From: Streptomyces sp. ATexAB-D23
GTDB taxonomy: Bacteria; Actinomycetota; Actinomycetes; Streptomycetales; Streptomycetaceae
Assembly (NCBI RefSeq): GCF_000373645.1
Contig: NZ_KB892020.1
Location: 437-64,436, forward strand
Direction of reading: 5' to 3'
Length of the DNA stretch: 64,000 nt
Under the pieces are notes generated by a model that saw nothing but the letters and a program-made list of their open reading frames with translations, was not told the origin of the DNA and ran no database searches. The translations under genes and the position numbers were made by a program. Of this stretch, positions 7,986-16,871 are shown piece after piece. Positions within the stretch are counted from its first letter, which is position 1; every line of letters begins with the position of its first letter.

Positions 7986-9161
7986 GTGTCAGACCTGCGA
8001 CTCGGTGTCATCGGGCTCGGCCTGCGCCGGTCCATCGCGATGTCCGCCCACCACCCCGGCAGGGGATCGGCGATCACCGCCGTCTGCGACCTCGACCCGG
8101 AGGTGCGCCGCCGCGAGGCCGAGCGCTTCGGCGCCGGGATCGCGGTCGAGGACTACAAGCTCCTCCTCGGCCGGGACGACCTGGACGCCATCATCGTCGC
8201 CACCCCGGACGACACCCACGAGGCCATCGCCGTCGACGCCCTGCGGGCCGGCAAGGCGGTCTTCGTGGAGAAGCCCCTCGGCATCACCGTCGAGAGCTGC
8301 GACGCGATCCTGCGCGCCGCGTACGAGACCGGGTCCCGGCTCTACGTCGGCCACAACATGCGCCACATGGGCGTCGTCAGGCTGATGCGTGACATCATCG
8401 CGCGCGGTGACATCGGCGAGCCCAAGGCCGTCTGGGTGCGGCACTTCGTCGGCTACGGCGGGGACTACTACTTCAAGGACTGGCACGCCGACCGGACCCG
8501 GACCACCGGTCTGCTCCTCCAGAAGGCCGCACACGACATCGACGTCCTGCACTGGCTGGCGGGCGGCTACACGCGGCGCGTCAACGCGCTGGGCGACCTG
8601 CTCGTCTATGGCGGTCTGCCGCGCCGGGAGCCGGACACCCCGCGCCCGGAGAACTGGCTGCGCGAGTTCGACTGGCCGCCCACCGCCCGCAAGGACCTGC
8701 ACCACATCGTGGACGTCGAGGACGTCTCGGTGATGAACATGCAGCTCGACAACGGCGTCGTGGCCGCCTACCAGCAGTGCCACTTCACCCCCGACTACTG
8801 GCGCAACTACACCGTCATCGGCACCGAGGGCCGCCTGGAGAACTTCGGCGACGGCCCCGGTGACGAGGTCAAGGTCTGGAACACCGGCCCCAGCGGCTAC
8901 CGCGCCGACGCCGACATCACCTACCGGGTCCCCGAGGCCAAGGGCTCCCACGGCGGCGGTGACGGCCGGATCATGGAGGAGTTCTGCCGGTTCGTGCGCG
9001 ACGGCGGTGTCACCGACACCTCCCCGGTCGCCGCCCGGATGAGCGTCGCCGCCGGCGTCCTCGCGACCCGCTCCCTGCGCGAGGGCGGTGCGCCCCACGA
9101 GGTGCCGGCCCTCGACCCGGAGCTGGTCGCGTACTTCGAACGCGGCCAGGTCCGTTCCTGA
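7986..9161 (+). CDS. Gfo/Idh/MocA-family NAD(P)-dependent oxidoreductase
   Basis: GTG 7986, 391 aa. The N-terminal Rossmann fold has LGVIGLGLRRSIAM, a variant of the GxGxxG motif with an arginine after the glycines. It is followed by the family motif AVFVEKPLGIT (the EKP lysine) and an HDIDVLHWLAGG helix carrying the usual catalytic-region His/Asp. The C-terminal alpha/beta domain binds substrate. Members oxidise sugars, inositols or their derivatives. It is followed 83 bp later by a secreted lectin-type protein and preceded by the DeoR unit, so a carbohydrate substrate is likely but unspecified. Confidence 0.9.
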   Translation: MSDLRLGVIGLGLRRSIAMSAHHPGRGSAITAVCDLDPEVRRREAERFGAGIAVEDYKLLLGRDDLDAIIVATPDDTHEAIAVDALRAGKAVFVEKPLGITVESCDAILRAAYETGSRLYVGHNMRHMGVVRLMRDIIARGDIGEPKAVWVRHFVGYGGDYYFKDWHADRTRTTGLLLQKAAHDIDVLHWLAGGYTRRVNALGDLLVYGGLPRREPDTPRPENWLREFDWPPTARKDLHHIVDVEDVSVMNMQLDNGVVAAYQQCHFTPDYWRNYTVIGTEGRLENFGDGPGDEVKVWNTGPSGYRADADITYRVPEAKGSHGGGDGRIMEEFCRFVRDGGVTDTSPVAARMSVAAGVLATRSLREGGAPHEVPALDPELVAYFERGQVRS

Positions 9162-9244
9162 GGATCTGACCGGGAAAGACCGGGCCGGGGCCGCACGGCC
9201 CCGGCCCGGAGCCCCCTTCCCCCCATCAGAAGCAGGTGTACCGC

Positions 9245-10420
9245 ATGAAACTGCGCCACTTGTTCGCCACCACCACCGCCACCGTCGCCGCGGCCGCTCT
9301 CGCGCTGCTCGGCACGGCTCCCCCCACCCAGGCCGCGGAGCTCGGCACGACTCCCGGCACCTACACGAACTACGCCTTCTCCGGCGCCCCGGTCCTGACC
9401 GACGTCACCTGGTCCACCACCGTCCAGCACGACCCCGGCTACCGGGCCAACGTCTTCTGGAGCCACCAGTTCGGCTTCGACAAGGGCAACGGCGCCTACC
9501 TCGGGACGCAGTCCAACGGCGGTTCGAAGCGGACGCTCCTGTTCTCCGTCTGGGACGTCTCCGAGGCGAAGTCCGGCTCCACGGGCAGCTGGTGCCAGGG
9601 CTTCGGCGGCGAGGGCGAGGGCATGAGCTGCCGGATGAACCTCGACTGGACCGCCGGCCACCGCTACACGTTCGAGGTGGCCGCCGAGGGCGACGGCTGG
9701 TTCGGCGCCACCGTCACGGACACCGCCACCGGCACCGCGTACAAGCTCGGCTCCATCAAGACCCCGGCCACCGCCATCTCACCCACCGGCATGGTCGACT
9801 GGACCGAGTACTTCGAGTGGAACGACCCCCGGGCCACCTGCTACGACCAGCCGTTCAGCGACGCCCGGTTCGGGGTGCCGACCGGCAACGGCGGGACGGT
9901 CACCGCCTCGGTCTCGGGGACGTCCGACAGCGGCAACGCCTGTGCGTCGATGACCCGGACGGACGTCGCCGCCGACTCCACGGTCCAGAACCTCGCGATC
10001 GGCAACTCGGTGCGCGGCGCGGTGACCGGCCAGGCCGGAAAGTGCCTGGACGCCCTCGGTGGCGTCATGGACGGGGCGGTGGCAGGGATCTTCCCCTGCT
10101 CGGGCGGCGCGAACCAGGCCTGGGTGCGGGCGGCCGACGGCACGCTTCGGCTGCCGTCCGACTACTGCCTGACCGCCGAAGGCACCGGCAACGGCGCGGC
10201 CGTACGGGTCCGCGACTGCGCGGGTACGGGGGAGGGCGGCGCCGTCACGGACCCGGCCCGGCAGTGGACGTACGGCACGAGCGCCCGCACCCTCGTCAAC
10301 AAGGCGTCCGGCCGCTGCCTCGACGTCCCCGGCGGTGACATCACGGACGGCACCGCGCTGAACCTGTGGGACTGCGCGGGCGGCGCCAACCAGCAGTGGA
10401 ACGCGCCGGCGACGTACTAG
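9245..10420 (+). CDS. Secreted DUF3472 protein with ricin-type beta-trefoil lectin domain
   Basis: ATG 9245 with AGCAGG upstream is preferred over GTG 9236; 391 aa. Signal peptide about residues 1-31 (MKLRHLF, a long Ala-rich core, then TQAAE). Residues about 35-215 resemble DUF3472, a beta-sandwich seen in secreted actinobacterial proteins. Residues about 255-391 form a beta-trefoil with ricin-B/CBM13 repeats: KCLDALGG ... NQAW, and RCLDVPGG ... NQQWN carrying QxW motifs. It probably binds extracellular polysaccharide. No catalytic residues could be assigned, so hydrolytic activity is not claimed. Confidence 0.85.
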   Translation: MKLRHLFATTTATVAAAALALLGTAPPTQAAELGTTPGTYTNYAFSGAPVLTDVTWSTTVQHDPGYRANVFWSHQFGFDKGNGAYLGTQSNGGSKRTLLFSVWDVSEAKSGSTGSWCQGFGGEGEGMSCRMNLDWTAGHRYTFEVAAEGDGWFGATVTDTATGTAYKLGSIKTPATAISPTGMVDWTEYFEWNDPRATCYDQPFSDARFGVPTGNGGTVTASVSGTSDSGNACASMTRTDVAADSTVQNLAIGNSVRGAVTGQAGKCLDALGGVMDGAVAGIFPCSGGANQAWVRAADGTLRLPSDYCLTAEGTGNGAAVRVRDCAGTGEGGAVTDPARQWTYGTSARTLVNKASGRCLDVPGGDITDGTALNLWDCAGGANQQWNAPATY

Positions 10421-10430
10421 GCGCATCCGA

Positions 10431-10482
10431 GCCGCAGCTCCCCGCAGGACCGCCCCAGGCGGTTCCATCGGGGAGCTGCGGC
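10431..10482 (+). terminator. Large terminator hairpin with inner stem
   Basis: Arms GCCGCAGCTCCCCG (10431-10444) and CGGGGAGCTGCGGC (10469-10482) are perfectly complementary over 14 bp. The loop holds a second stem, ACCGCC/GGCGGT. TTTT follows at about 10488. Confidence 0.85.
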
Positions 10483-10746
10483 GACTGTTTTCGGCCATGC
10501 TCGGTGGGTAATCGACCCCTCCCGGTTTGACAGCGGCCCGTCGCCTGTCGGTGACGGATGTGGTCGAGCCCATGCCTTTCCCGCCGGAACGCCCGGAACA
10601 TTCCGTACGGTGACGGGCTCGCGTGCTCTCATACGGTCACCGGCCGACGACCCAGGAGGCCAGTCAAGGGCTGTTTCACGCCAATCGTGTGTCCAGATAG
10701 CAGGGTTCGAACGCGCGGCCGGAAAGCGGTCGGCATAATCGCGTCC
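10483..10746 (+). promoter_or_regulatory. Promoter region of the MBL-fold gene, possibly leaderless
   Basis: No gene is seen. CATAAT (10734-10739) lies 7 nt before the ATG at 10747, as expected for a -10 box of a leaderless transcript, and there is no Shine-Dalgarno. A TTGACA (10527-10532) lies too far upstream to pair with it. Confidence 0.35.
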
Positions 10747-11745
10747 ATGTCGATCACGGTTGGGGACGTCGTTGACCTGGGCCGGGGCCTGTACGCATGG
10801 CTCCCGCCGAAGCGTGGCTGGGGGCTCGCCAACTGCGGCCTGCTGGTCTCGCCTCGTGGTGCGCTCTGGATCGACACCCCGTACGATCCGGTCCTCGCCG
10901 GCCAGTTCCTCGCCGAGAGCACCAAGCGGCTGCCCGACGGGGTCTCCATCGACCGGGTGATCGTCACACACGCCAACGGCGACCACTTCTGGGGCGCGGG
11001 CGTGCTCCCGGACGCCGAGATCATCGTGACGCGCGAGGCCAGGGAGCACATCCACTACGAGCCCTCGCCGCAGCAGCAGCACGCGCTCGTGACCGGCGGC
11101 GACCGGTCCACCCCGCTCGGCGCCTACCTCGGACGGCACTTCGGGCCCTTCGACTGGTCGCGGACCGAGCCGGTCAGCCCGACCACCTACTTCACCGGCG
11201 AGCTCGAACTGAGCCTGGGCGACTACCCCGTGCAGATCACCTCGCTCGCACCCGCGCACACCACGGGCGACCTGATGGTCCATCTGCCCGCCCAGTCCGT
11301 CGTCTTCAGCGGCGACATCATCTTCTCCTCGTCCCCGGACCAGCCCGGCGACCACCCGATCCACTGGGAAGGCCCGCTGAGCAACATCATCGGCGCCTGC
11401 GAACAGGTCCTCGCCACCGGCGCCGAGACCATCGTCCCGGGCCACGGCCCCGTACTGGACCGGGCCGGGGTACGGGAGCACATCGGCTACCTCGCACACA
11501 TCCGCGAGCGCGCCCACCACTTCCACGCCGCCGGCGTCCCGTCCATCGACGCGGCCCGCCGGGTCATCGCCGAGAACCGCTACCCCGGTCTGGGGCTGCC
11601 CGAGCGGCTGGTGGTGACCATCGGCAGCGAGTACCGGCAGCTCGACGGCTCCGAACGGCCCAGTGTGGTCCAGGTCATGACCGACGTCGCCACGGTCGCG
11701 CACGAAGTGGAGCAGGCCAGTGAGACGGCCGGCGCGGCCGGCTGA
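10747..11745 (+). CDS. MBL-fold (metallo-beta-lactamase superfamily) hydrolase
   Basis: ATG 10747, 332 aa; the upstream extension to 10558 has atypical coding character and is rejected. Metal-binding motifs are in order: THANGDHFWG (HxxxDH), APAHTTGD (His), VVFSGDIIF (bridging Asp) and IVPGHGPVLD (His). The fold is a glyoxalase II/SoxH-like hydrolase. The substrate is unknown. It lies 62 bp before the conservon operon, on the same strand. Confidence 0.88.
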   Translation: MSITVGDVVDLGRGLYAWLPPKRGWGLANCGLLVSPRGALWIDTPYDPVLAGQFLAESTKRLPDGVSIDRVIVTHANGDHFWGAGVLPDAEIIVTREAREHIHYEPSPQQQHALVTGGDRSTPLGAYLGRHFGPFDWSRTEPVSPTTYFTGELELSLGDYPVQITSLAPAHTTGDLMVHLPAQSVVFSGDIIFSSSPDQPGDHPIHWEGPLSNIIGACEQVLATGAETIVPGHGPVLDRAGVREHIGYLAHIRERAHHFHAAGVPSIDAARRVIAENRYPGLGLPERLVVTIGSEYRQLDGSERPSVVQVMTDVATVAHEVEQASETAGAAG

Positions 11746-11807
11746 CCGCGCGGTCCCGCACCGCGCCCGCCGGCGGACCGCCCCGACGACAGAAACACGG
11801 TAACGGC

Positions 11808-13157
11808 ATGGCATGGATCGTGGCAGTGATCGCCGTCGTCGTCGCGGTGGCGGCGGCCTCGCGCGCGTACCGGGCCGGCCTCTCCGAACAGCAGGCCCTG
11901 ACCCGCGCCGAACTCGCCGAGCGCCAGTCGAAGGCCGCCGAGGCCCGCACCGCCGCCCTCCTGGACGAGATCAGACAACTCGCGCGCAAGCGGATACCCG
12001 CCACCGTCCTCGCCCTCTCCCACTCCAGCGCCTCCGTCCCCGGACTGCGCGAGGCGGCCGAGGTCGACGGCGGCGCCGCCCTGCTGCTCACCGAGGCCGT
12101 CCAGGCCGCCCGCACCGCCGTCCTGGAGGAGCGCGGACGCGTCGACGCGGCGGCCCGCGCGGCGATGCGCGGCACATCGGCCAAGATCCAGTCCCTGCTG
12201 AACCAGTCGCAGCAACTCCTGCACGAACTCCAGCACGAGTACGACGACCCCCGCATCCTCCAGCTCGACTTCCGCAACGAACTGGCGCTGCGCCGCACCC
12301 AGTCCACCGCCGTCCTCTGCGACGCCTGGCCCGGCCTCGCCCGGCAGAACTCCCCGCTGGTCGAGATCGTCCTCGGAGCCCAGTCGAGGGTCGCCGGCTA
12401 CGAACGGATCAAGGTCGCCAACCACCTGCGCGACGAACGGCTCGCGCTCGTCGCCCGCGCCGCCGAACCCCTCGCCATCGCCCTCGCCGAACTGCTGGCC
12501 AACGCCACCGCGTACTCCCACCCGGACACCGATGTGCAGGTCACCATCCAGCAGAGCGGCGGCCGAGGCGCGTTCCTGGTCGTGGACGACGCCGGTATCG
12601 GCATGGACGAGGACGCACTGGCGCGGGCCCGCGCCCTGCTCGCCGGCCCCTCCGAGGTGCTCCTGACCGAACTGGGCGACCCGCCGCAGACCGGCTTCGC
12701 CGTCGTCGGCCGGCTCGTCGTGCAGTACGGCTTCGACTGCCACATCGAGGGGTCCCCATTCGGCGGGATGCGCACGATGCTGCGCGTCCCCGCCCACCTG
12801 CTCACCGTGCTGGACGAGGACCGCGACCTCTCCGCCCTCGCCCCGACACCCGTCACGGCCGCAGCCCAGCCCGAACCGGCCGCCTCCCGGCCCGTCGCCG
12901 ACGCGGCGCCGCGGAGCCCGGCCGAGCCCGCCGAGCTGCCCAGCCGGCGCCGGCGCGCGCCGCGCCGTACCCCCGCACCGGCCAAGGCCACCGAACCGTC
13001 CGCCGGACAGGTGCCCCGTACACCGGAACAGGCCGGGGCTTCCTGGGCGGCCCTCCAGCAGGGCACCCTCAACGGCAGGAGCGTCACCGGGCGGAAAACC
13101 GCACCGGACACCGGCGCCCACGACCACCAGGACGACCAAGGAGACGACGAGACGTGA
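11808..13157 (+). CDS. cvnA: Conservon histidine-kinase-like ATPase CvnA
   Basis: ATG 11808, 449 aa. One N-terminal membrane segment (about residues 2-20) is followed by a coiled-coil linker (about 25-55) and a HATPase_c domain (about 220-345) with N-box ELLANATAYS and G1 motif VDDAGIGM. The C-terminal 100 residues are Pro/Ala-rich. Conservons encode a CvnA sensor-kinase-like protein with a Roadblock protein, a DUF742 protein and a small GTPase, forming a membrane-associated complex reminiscent of eukaryotic G-protein systems. Here cvnA heads a five-gene operon with 4-bp stop/start overlaps. I see no clear H-box, so true autophosphorylation is uncertain. Confidence 0.9.
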   Translation: MAWIVAVIAVVVAVAAASRAYRAGLSEQQALTRAELAERQSKAAEARTAALLDEIRQLARKRIPATVLALSHSSASVPGLREAAEVDGGAALLLTEAVQAARTAVLEERGRVDAAARAAMRGTSAKIQSLLNQSQQLLHELQHEYDDPRILQLDFRNELALRRTQSTAVLCDAWPGLARQNSPLVEIVLGAQSRVAGYERIKVANHLRDERLALVARAAEPLAIALAELLANATAYSHPDTDVQVTIQQSGGRGAFLVVDDAGIGMDEDALARARALLAGPSEVLLTELGDPPQTGFAVVGRLVVQYGFDCHIEGSPFGGMRTMLRVPAHLLTVLDEDRDLSALAPTPVTAAAQPEPAASRPVADAAPRSPAEPAELPSRRRRAPRRTPAPAKATEPSAGQVPRTPEQAGASWAALQQGTLNGRSVTGRKTAPDTGAHDHQDDQGDDET

Positions 13158-13579
13158 GCGCCCCCAGCCCCACCTCAGGCGACCTCGCATGGGTGCTGAC
13201 CCCGCTGCTGGAGCTTCCCGGAGTCCAGCATGCCGTGGTCGCCACCGGTGACGGCCTTGTCGAAGGCGCCTCGCCCGGCCTCGACCGGGCCTCCGGCGAA
13301 CGGGTCGCCGCGATGACCGCCACCCTGCACGCCGCGGCCCGCGCCTTCACGACCGCCTTCACCGACGTCGAGGCCCCGCAACTGGCCCAGACGGTGGTCG
13401 AGTCGGACCTGGGCTTCGCCGTCGTCGTACCGGCGGGACGCAACACGACACTCGCCCTGTTCGCCGAACCCGGCGCCAAACTCGGCGACATCGCCTACCA
13501 GATGCAGGTGCAGGTCACCGCGCTCACCCGGGCGATGCACGCACCCGCCCGCCAATCGGACACCGCCGCCCGGCCATGA
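13154..13579 (+). CDS. cvnB: Conservon Roadblock/LC7-domain protein CvnB
   Basis: GTG 13154 overlaps the cvnA stop (GTGA); 141 aa. A Roadblock/LC7 fold covers about residues 8-130, with LAWVLTPLLELPGVQHAVVATGDGLVEG and later RNTTLALFAEPGAKLG. By family precedent this MglB-like module acts with the CvnD GTPase as regulator or GAP. It is also translationally coupled to cvnC. Confidence 0.93.
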   Translation: MSAPSPTSGDLAWVLTPLLELPGVQHAVVATGDGLVEGASPGLDRASGERVAAMTATLHAAARAFTTAFTDVEAPQLAQTVVESDLGFAVVVPAGRNTTLALFAEPGAKLGDIAYQMQVQVTALTRAMHAPARQSDTAARP

Positions 13580-13929
13580 CCCCCGGCCCAGCACGCCGTC
13601 TGATCCCCGCCTATCTGGTCACCGGCGGCCGGTCCCGGCCCGCCGGCCCCGCGCTCGACCGGCTCGCCGTCCTCGTGCGCACCGACGCCGCCGTGCCCGA
13701 GGACGCCGGTTCGCAGGCGCGCAGACTCTGCGCCCTGCTGGAACCGGGCGCGCTCACCGTCGTCGAGTGCGCGGCCCATCTGGACCTGCCGGTCAGCGCC
13801 ACCCTGTTCCTGGCCACGGATCTCGCGGCCACCGGACTTCTGCTCACCCGACCGCCGATACCCAGTGCCGGGGAGATCGACCGGTCGCTCGTCGAGAGGC
13901 TGCTCGTTGGACTCCGCTCCCTGCCCTGA
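13576..13929 (+). CDS. cvnC: Conservon DUF742 protein CvnC
   Basis: ATG 13576 overlaps the cvnB stop (ATGA); 117 aa. The start RRLIPAYLVTGGRSRP is typical of DUF742 proteins. It is followed by a winged-helix-like region with ECAAHLDLPVSATLFLATDLAATGLL. It is the third component of the conservon complex, and its precise biochemical role is not established. Confidence 0.93.
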   Translation: MTPGPARRLIPAYLVTGGRSRPAGPALDRLAVLVRTDAAVPEDAGSQARRLCALLEPGALTVVECAAHLDLPVSATLFLATDLAATGLLLTRPPIPSAGEIDRSLVERLLVGLRSLP

Positions 13930-14521
13930 CCGGACCGGCGTCGGCTATCTGCCGGCCGCCGCCCGGACCCTGATGAAAATCGTCGTCACGGGTCCCTTCG
14001 GCGTGGGCAAGACGACCCTGATCCGTACGCTCTCGGAGATCGCCACCCTGCACACCGAAGAGGCGATGACCCAGTCCAGCACGCGGTTCGACTCCACCGC
14101 CGGACTCCCCGACAAGAGCACCACCACGGTCGCCATCGACTTCGGACGCCTGACCGTCCAGGACGACCTGGTGCTCTACATGTTCGGCACACCGGGCCAG
14201 GAACGGTTCCTGCCGCTGTGGGAGGACATCGCCCGGGGCGCGCTCGGCGCGCTCGTCCTGGCCGACACCCGGCGGCTCGCCGACTCCTTCACCGTCATGG
14301 ACATGGTCGAGGAGCAGGGCCTGCCGTACGCCGTCGCGGTGAACCGGTTCTCCGACGCGCCCGCGCACAGCGACGAGGTGCTGCGCAAGCACCTCGACCT
14401 GGACGCCACGACCCCGCTCATCCAGTGCGACGCGCGCGAACGCCGCGGCAGCGTCGACGCCCTGATCGCGCTGGCCGAACACGTGCTGACCCGCATGCCG
14501 CCGCCCGAGGACGCCTCATGA
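13907..14521 (+). CDS. cvnD: Conservon small GTPase CvnD
   Basis: The start is taken as TTG 13907, overlapping cvnC by 23 bp with GAGAGG upstream. It gives a protein starting (M)DSAPCPDRTGVGYLP, the N-terminus usual for this family. 204 aa. The Walker A motif GPFGVGKTT and switch-region DxxG-type sequence LYMFGTPGQERF are clear, and VAVNRFSD replaces the NKxD motif. It belongs to the MglA/Ras-like ATP/GTP-binding group. It probably cycles at the membrane with CvnA and CvnB. Confidence 0.92.
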   Translation: MDSAPCPDRTGVGYLPAAARTLMKIVVTGPFGVGKTTLIRTLSEIATLHTEEAMTQSSTRFDSTAGLPDKSTTTVAIDFGRLTVQDDLVLYMFGTPGQERFLPLWEDIARGALGALVLADTRRLADSFTVMDMVEEQGLPYAVAVNRFSDAPAHSDEVLRKHLDLDATTPLIQCDARERRGSVDALIALAEHVLTRMPPPEDAS

Positions 14522-15765
14522 GCCCGTACGCACCGCCGCCGAGGCCCCTCGCGCTGTTCGGCCCCGCCTTCGCGGCCGACCCGCAGGGCCACTACCGCGC
14601 CCTGCGCGAGCACGGCCCGCTCGCACCCGTACGCATCGCCCCCGACATCGAGGCGATGCTCGTCACCGACTACCAGGCCGCCGTCGACCTGCTGCGCGAC
14701 ACCCACACCTTCAGCAAGGACCCACGCGCCTGGCAGGCGACCGTTCCGCCGGACTCACCGGTGCTGCCCGTGCTCGGCCACCGCCCCACCGCGCTGTTCA
14801 GCGACGGCGCGGTGCACACCCGCTATCGCGAGGCCATCAACGACAGCCTGGCCCTGATCGAACCCCACGTCCTGCGCGCCGAGGTCGCCCGGGTCGCCCG
14901 GCAGCTGATCGGCGGGTTCGCCGCCACCGGGAGCGGCGACCTCATCGCCCAGTACGCACGCCGGCTCCCGATGCACATCTTCGTCACCTGGTTCGGCGCC
15001 GACCCCGACGACGGCGACCGCATCGTGGACGGCATCGCCGGCATGATGAACTCCGCCGAGGACGCCGCCGCCGCGTACGCCGACCTCGTCGACGTCGTCA
15101 CCCGCCTCGTCGCCGACCGCCGCGCGAAGCCGCGCCGCGACCTGACCTCGCACTTCCTCGCCCACCCCGCGGGGCTCGACAACGACGAGACGGTGCGTCA
15201 GATCACGCTGGTGATGAGCGCGGGCAACGACCCCATGACCAACCTGATCGGCAACTCGATCCTCCACATGCTCACCGACGAGCGGTACGCGGGATCGCTG
15301 CACGGCGGCGCGATGACGGCCCACGAGGCGATCAACGAGGTGCTGTGGCGCGACCCGCCGATCGCCAACCTGGCGGCCCACTACCCACGCCATGACACCG
15401 AGTTCCACGGGGTACGGCTGCGCGCCGGGCAACTCGTCCTGGTCTCCTACGCGGCAGCCAACGGCCAGTCCGCCCCGCCCGTCCTCGACGACGGGGTCCG
15501 TTCCGGGGCCAGCGCCCACTTGTCCTGGTCGGTCGGACCGCACCGGTGCCCCGCCAAGCAGCCCGCCCTGCTCATCGCGATGACGGCGATCGAACAGCTC
15601 ACCAGCCTCCTGTGCGACGCGGAACTCGCCGTTCCGGCCGAAGAACTGCTGTGGCGGCCCGGCCCGTTCCACCGCGCGCTGGCCCACCTGCCGATCCGCT
15701 TCACCCCGCTCAACACCATCGCGCCCGTCATCCCGCCCGCCGAGCCCGCGGGACTTCGGACATGA
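14518..15765 (+). CDS. Conservon-associated cytochrome P450 (CYP157-like) lacking the ExxR arginine
   Basis: ATG 14518 overlaps cvnD (ATGA); 415 aa. The I-helix region reads MSAGNDPMTN. The heme loop is SWSVGPHRCPAK with Cys344 as probable axial ligand. At the K-helix, where P450s have ExxR, this protein has E274-V-L-W277 followed by R278, so the canonical arginine is a tryptophan. Conservon P450s of the CYP157 group are known to depart from ExxR, which supports this assignment. It is the last gene of the operon and resembles rarE of the rar (cvn9) locus. Substrate unknown; a regulatory rather than catabolic role is possible. Confidence 0.88.
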   Translation: MSPYAPPPRPLALFGPAFAADPQGHYRALREHGPLAPVRIAPDIEAMLVTDYQAAVDLLRDTHTFSKDPRAWQATVPPDSPVLPVLGHRPTALFSDGAVHTRYREAINDSLALIEPHVLRAEVARVARQLIGGFAATGSGDLIAQYARRLPMHIFVTWFGADPDDGDRIVDGIAGMMNSAEDAAAAYADLVDVVTRLVADRRAKPRRDLTSHFLAHPAGLDNDETVRQITLVMSAGNDPMTNLIGNSILHMLTDERYAGSLHGGAMTAHEAINEVLWRDPPIANLAAHYPRHDTEFHGVRLRAGQLVLVSYAAANGQSAPPVLDDGVRSGASAHLSWSVGPHRCPAKQPALLIAMTAIEQLTSLLCDAELAVPAEELLWRPGPFHRALAHLPIRFTPLNTIAPVIPPAEPAGLRT

Positions 15766-15894
15766 TTCCGGCGGGGTCGGCCGTTCCTGAGCCGTGTCGC
15801 TCGTAGGCCGAACGGGTGAGGGAGGGGACAATCGCCCGATGAACAGTGAGCGCGACCGGCACAACGCCGACCGATGTGCGGACGGGGTGGTCCG

Positions 15895-16293
15895 GTGAGC
15901 AGGTACGACAGGTACGACGTCACGGACGAGCAGTGGGAGGGGCTGGCCCAGGTCGTACCGCTGCGCAGCCGCAACGAGTGGCCCTCCCGGGTGGATCACC
16001 GCACCGTCTCCGACGAGGCGGAGAGCGCCGAGCAGCGGCGCATGGTGGTGCTGCGGGTCCAGGTCTTCGCCGACGCCCGCGAGGTCGCCGAATACCTGGT
16101 CGCCCAGGTGCCGGTGCTGCTCGACCTGACGAGCGCGGAGAGCGATGTGGCCAAGCGCATCCTGGACTTCGCCAGCGGTGTCGTCTTCGGCCTCGGCAGC
16201 GGAATGCACCGGGTGGACCGGAACGTCTTCCTGCTGTCGCCCATCGGCATGGAGGTCGAGGGGACCACGGCGGCGGGGGTGCCGGGCGCGTAG
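15895..16293 (+). CDS. SepF-like protein
   Basis: GTG 15895 is preferred; an in-frame ATG at 15874 lacks a ribosome site. 132 aa. The core MVVLRVQVFADAREVAEYLVAQVPVLLDL ... VAKRILDFASGVVFGLG matches the SepF fold that anchors FtsZ to membranes. The N-terminal amphipathic helix of canonical SepF is not obvious. Streptomyces carry a main SepF near ftsZ and SepF-like paralogues; this one stands alone between the conservon and a MazG gene, so it is probably a paralogue. Confidence 0.8.
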   Translation: MSRYDRYDVTDEQWEGLAQVVPLRSRNEWPSRVDHRTVSDEAESAEQRRMVVLRVQVFADAREVAEYLVAQVPVLLDLTSAESDVAKRILDFASGVVFGLGSGMHRVDRNVFLLSPIGMEVEGTTAAGVPGA

Positions 16294-16386
16294 GCCTCTC
16301 CCTCAGCCCGTACGGGGCGGGAGTCCGTACGGGAGGATGCCGTCCCGGTCCGACGAGCGGCCGGGACGGCTGGTAGACCTGACGCC

Positions 16387-16746
16387 GTGACGGAACTCGA
16401 CGTACGCGCCCTCCAGCAACGGCTCGCCGCCTTCGCGGCCGCACGCGACTGGGAGCGGTACCACACCCCCAAGAACCTGGCGTCGGCGCTGAGTGTCGAG
16501 GCCGCGGAACTCGTGGAGATCTTCCAGTGGCTGACGCCCGAGCAGTCGGAGCGGGTGATGGAGGACCCGGCGACCGCGCCCAGGGTGGCCGACGAGGTCG
16601 CGGACGTGCTGGCGTATCTGCTCCAGTTCTGCGAAGTGCTGGGCATCGACGTGCTGGCGGCGCTGGCGGCCAAGATCGAGCGGAATGAGGGACGTTTTCC
16701 GGTTCCGGGGCCGGCGGAAGGCAAAGATCGTCACTCTTCGGAGTGA
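16387..16746 (+). CDS. MazG-like nucleotide pyrophosphohydrolase
   Basis: GTG 16387, 119 aa. Helices carry the metal-binding pattern SVEAAELVEIFQW (ExxxE) and DEVADVLAYLL (ExxD), as in the compact RS21-C6/dCTP pyrophosphatase branch. The expected reaction is hydrolysis of a non-canonical or excess NTP to NMP plus PPi, a housecleaning function. The C-terminus GPAEGKDRHSSE is short and disordered. Confidence 0.88.
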   Translation: MTELDVRALQQRLAAFAAARDWERYHTPKNLASALSVEAAELVEIFQWLTPEQSERVMEDPATAPRVADEVADVLAYLLQFCEVLGIDVLAALAAKIERNEGRFPVPGPAEGKDRHSSE

Positions 16747-16757
16747 TCGATTTATTC

Positions 16758-16773
16758 ACACTCGATTGAGTGT
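16758..16773 (+). terminator. Small hairpin after the MazG-like gene
   Basis: ACACTC (16758-16763) and GAGTGT (16768-16773) enclose GATT, in an unusually AT-rich gap 11 bp after the stop. It could equally be an operator for the gene at 16872. Confidence 0.4.
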
Positions 16774-16871
16774 CCACAGATTTCCGAAATCCTCTGGCCT
16801 TTCGGTACCACCGCCCTCACTGTGGGTAATGGAAGTGGTGAGCGGGATTTCGCGTCGAACGGGGGCAATCG

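Noticed and set aside
10558..10746. N-terminal extension of the MBL-fold protein
   Set aside because: The 63 extra codons show no coding bias and cross the probable promoter.
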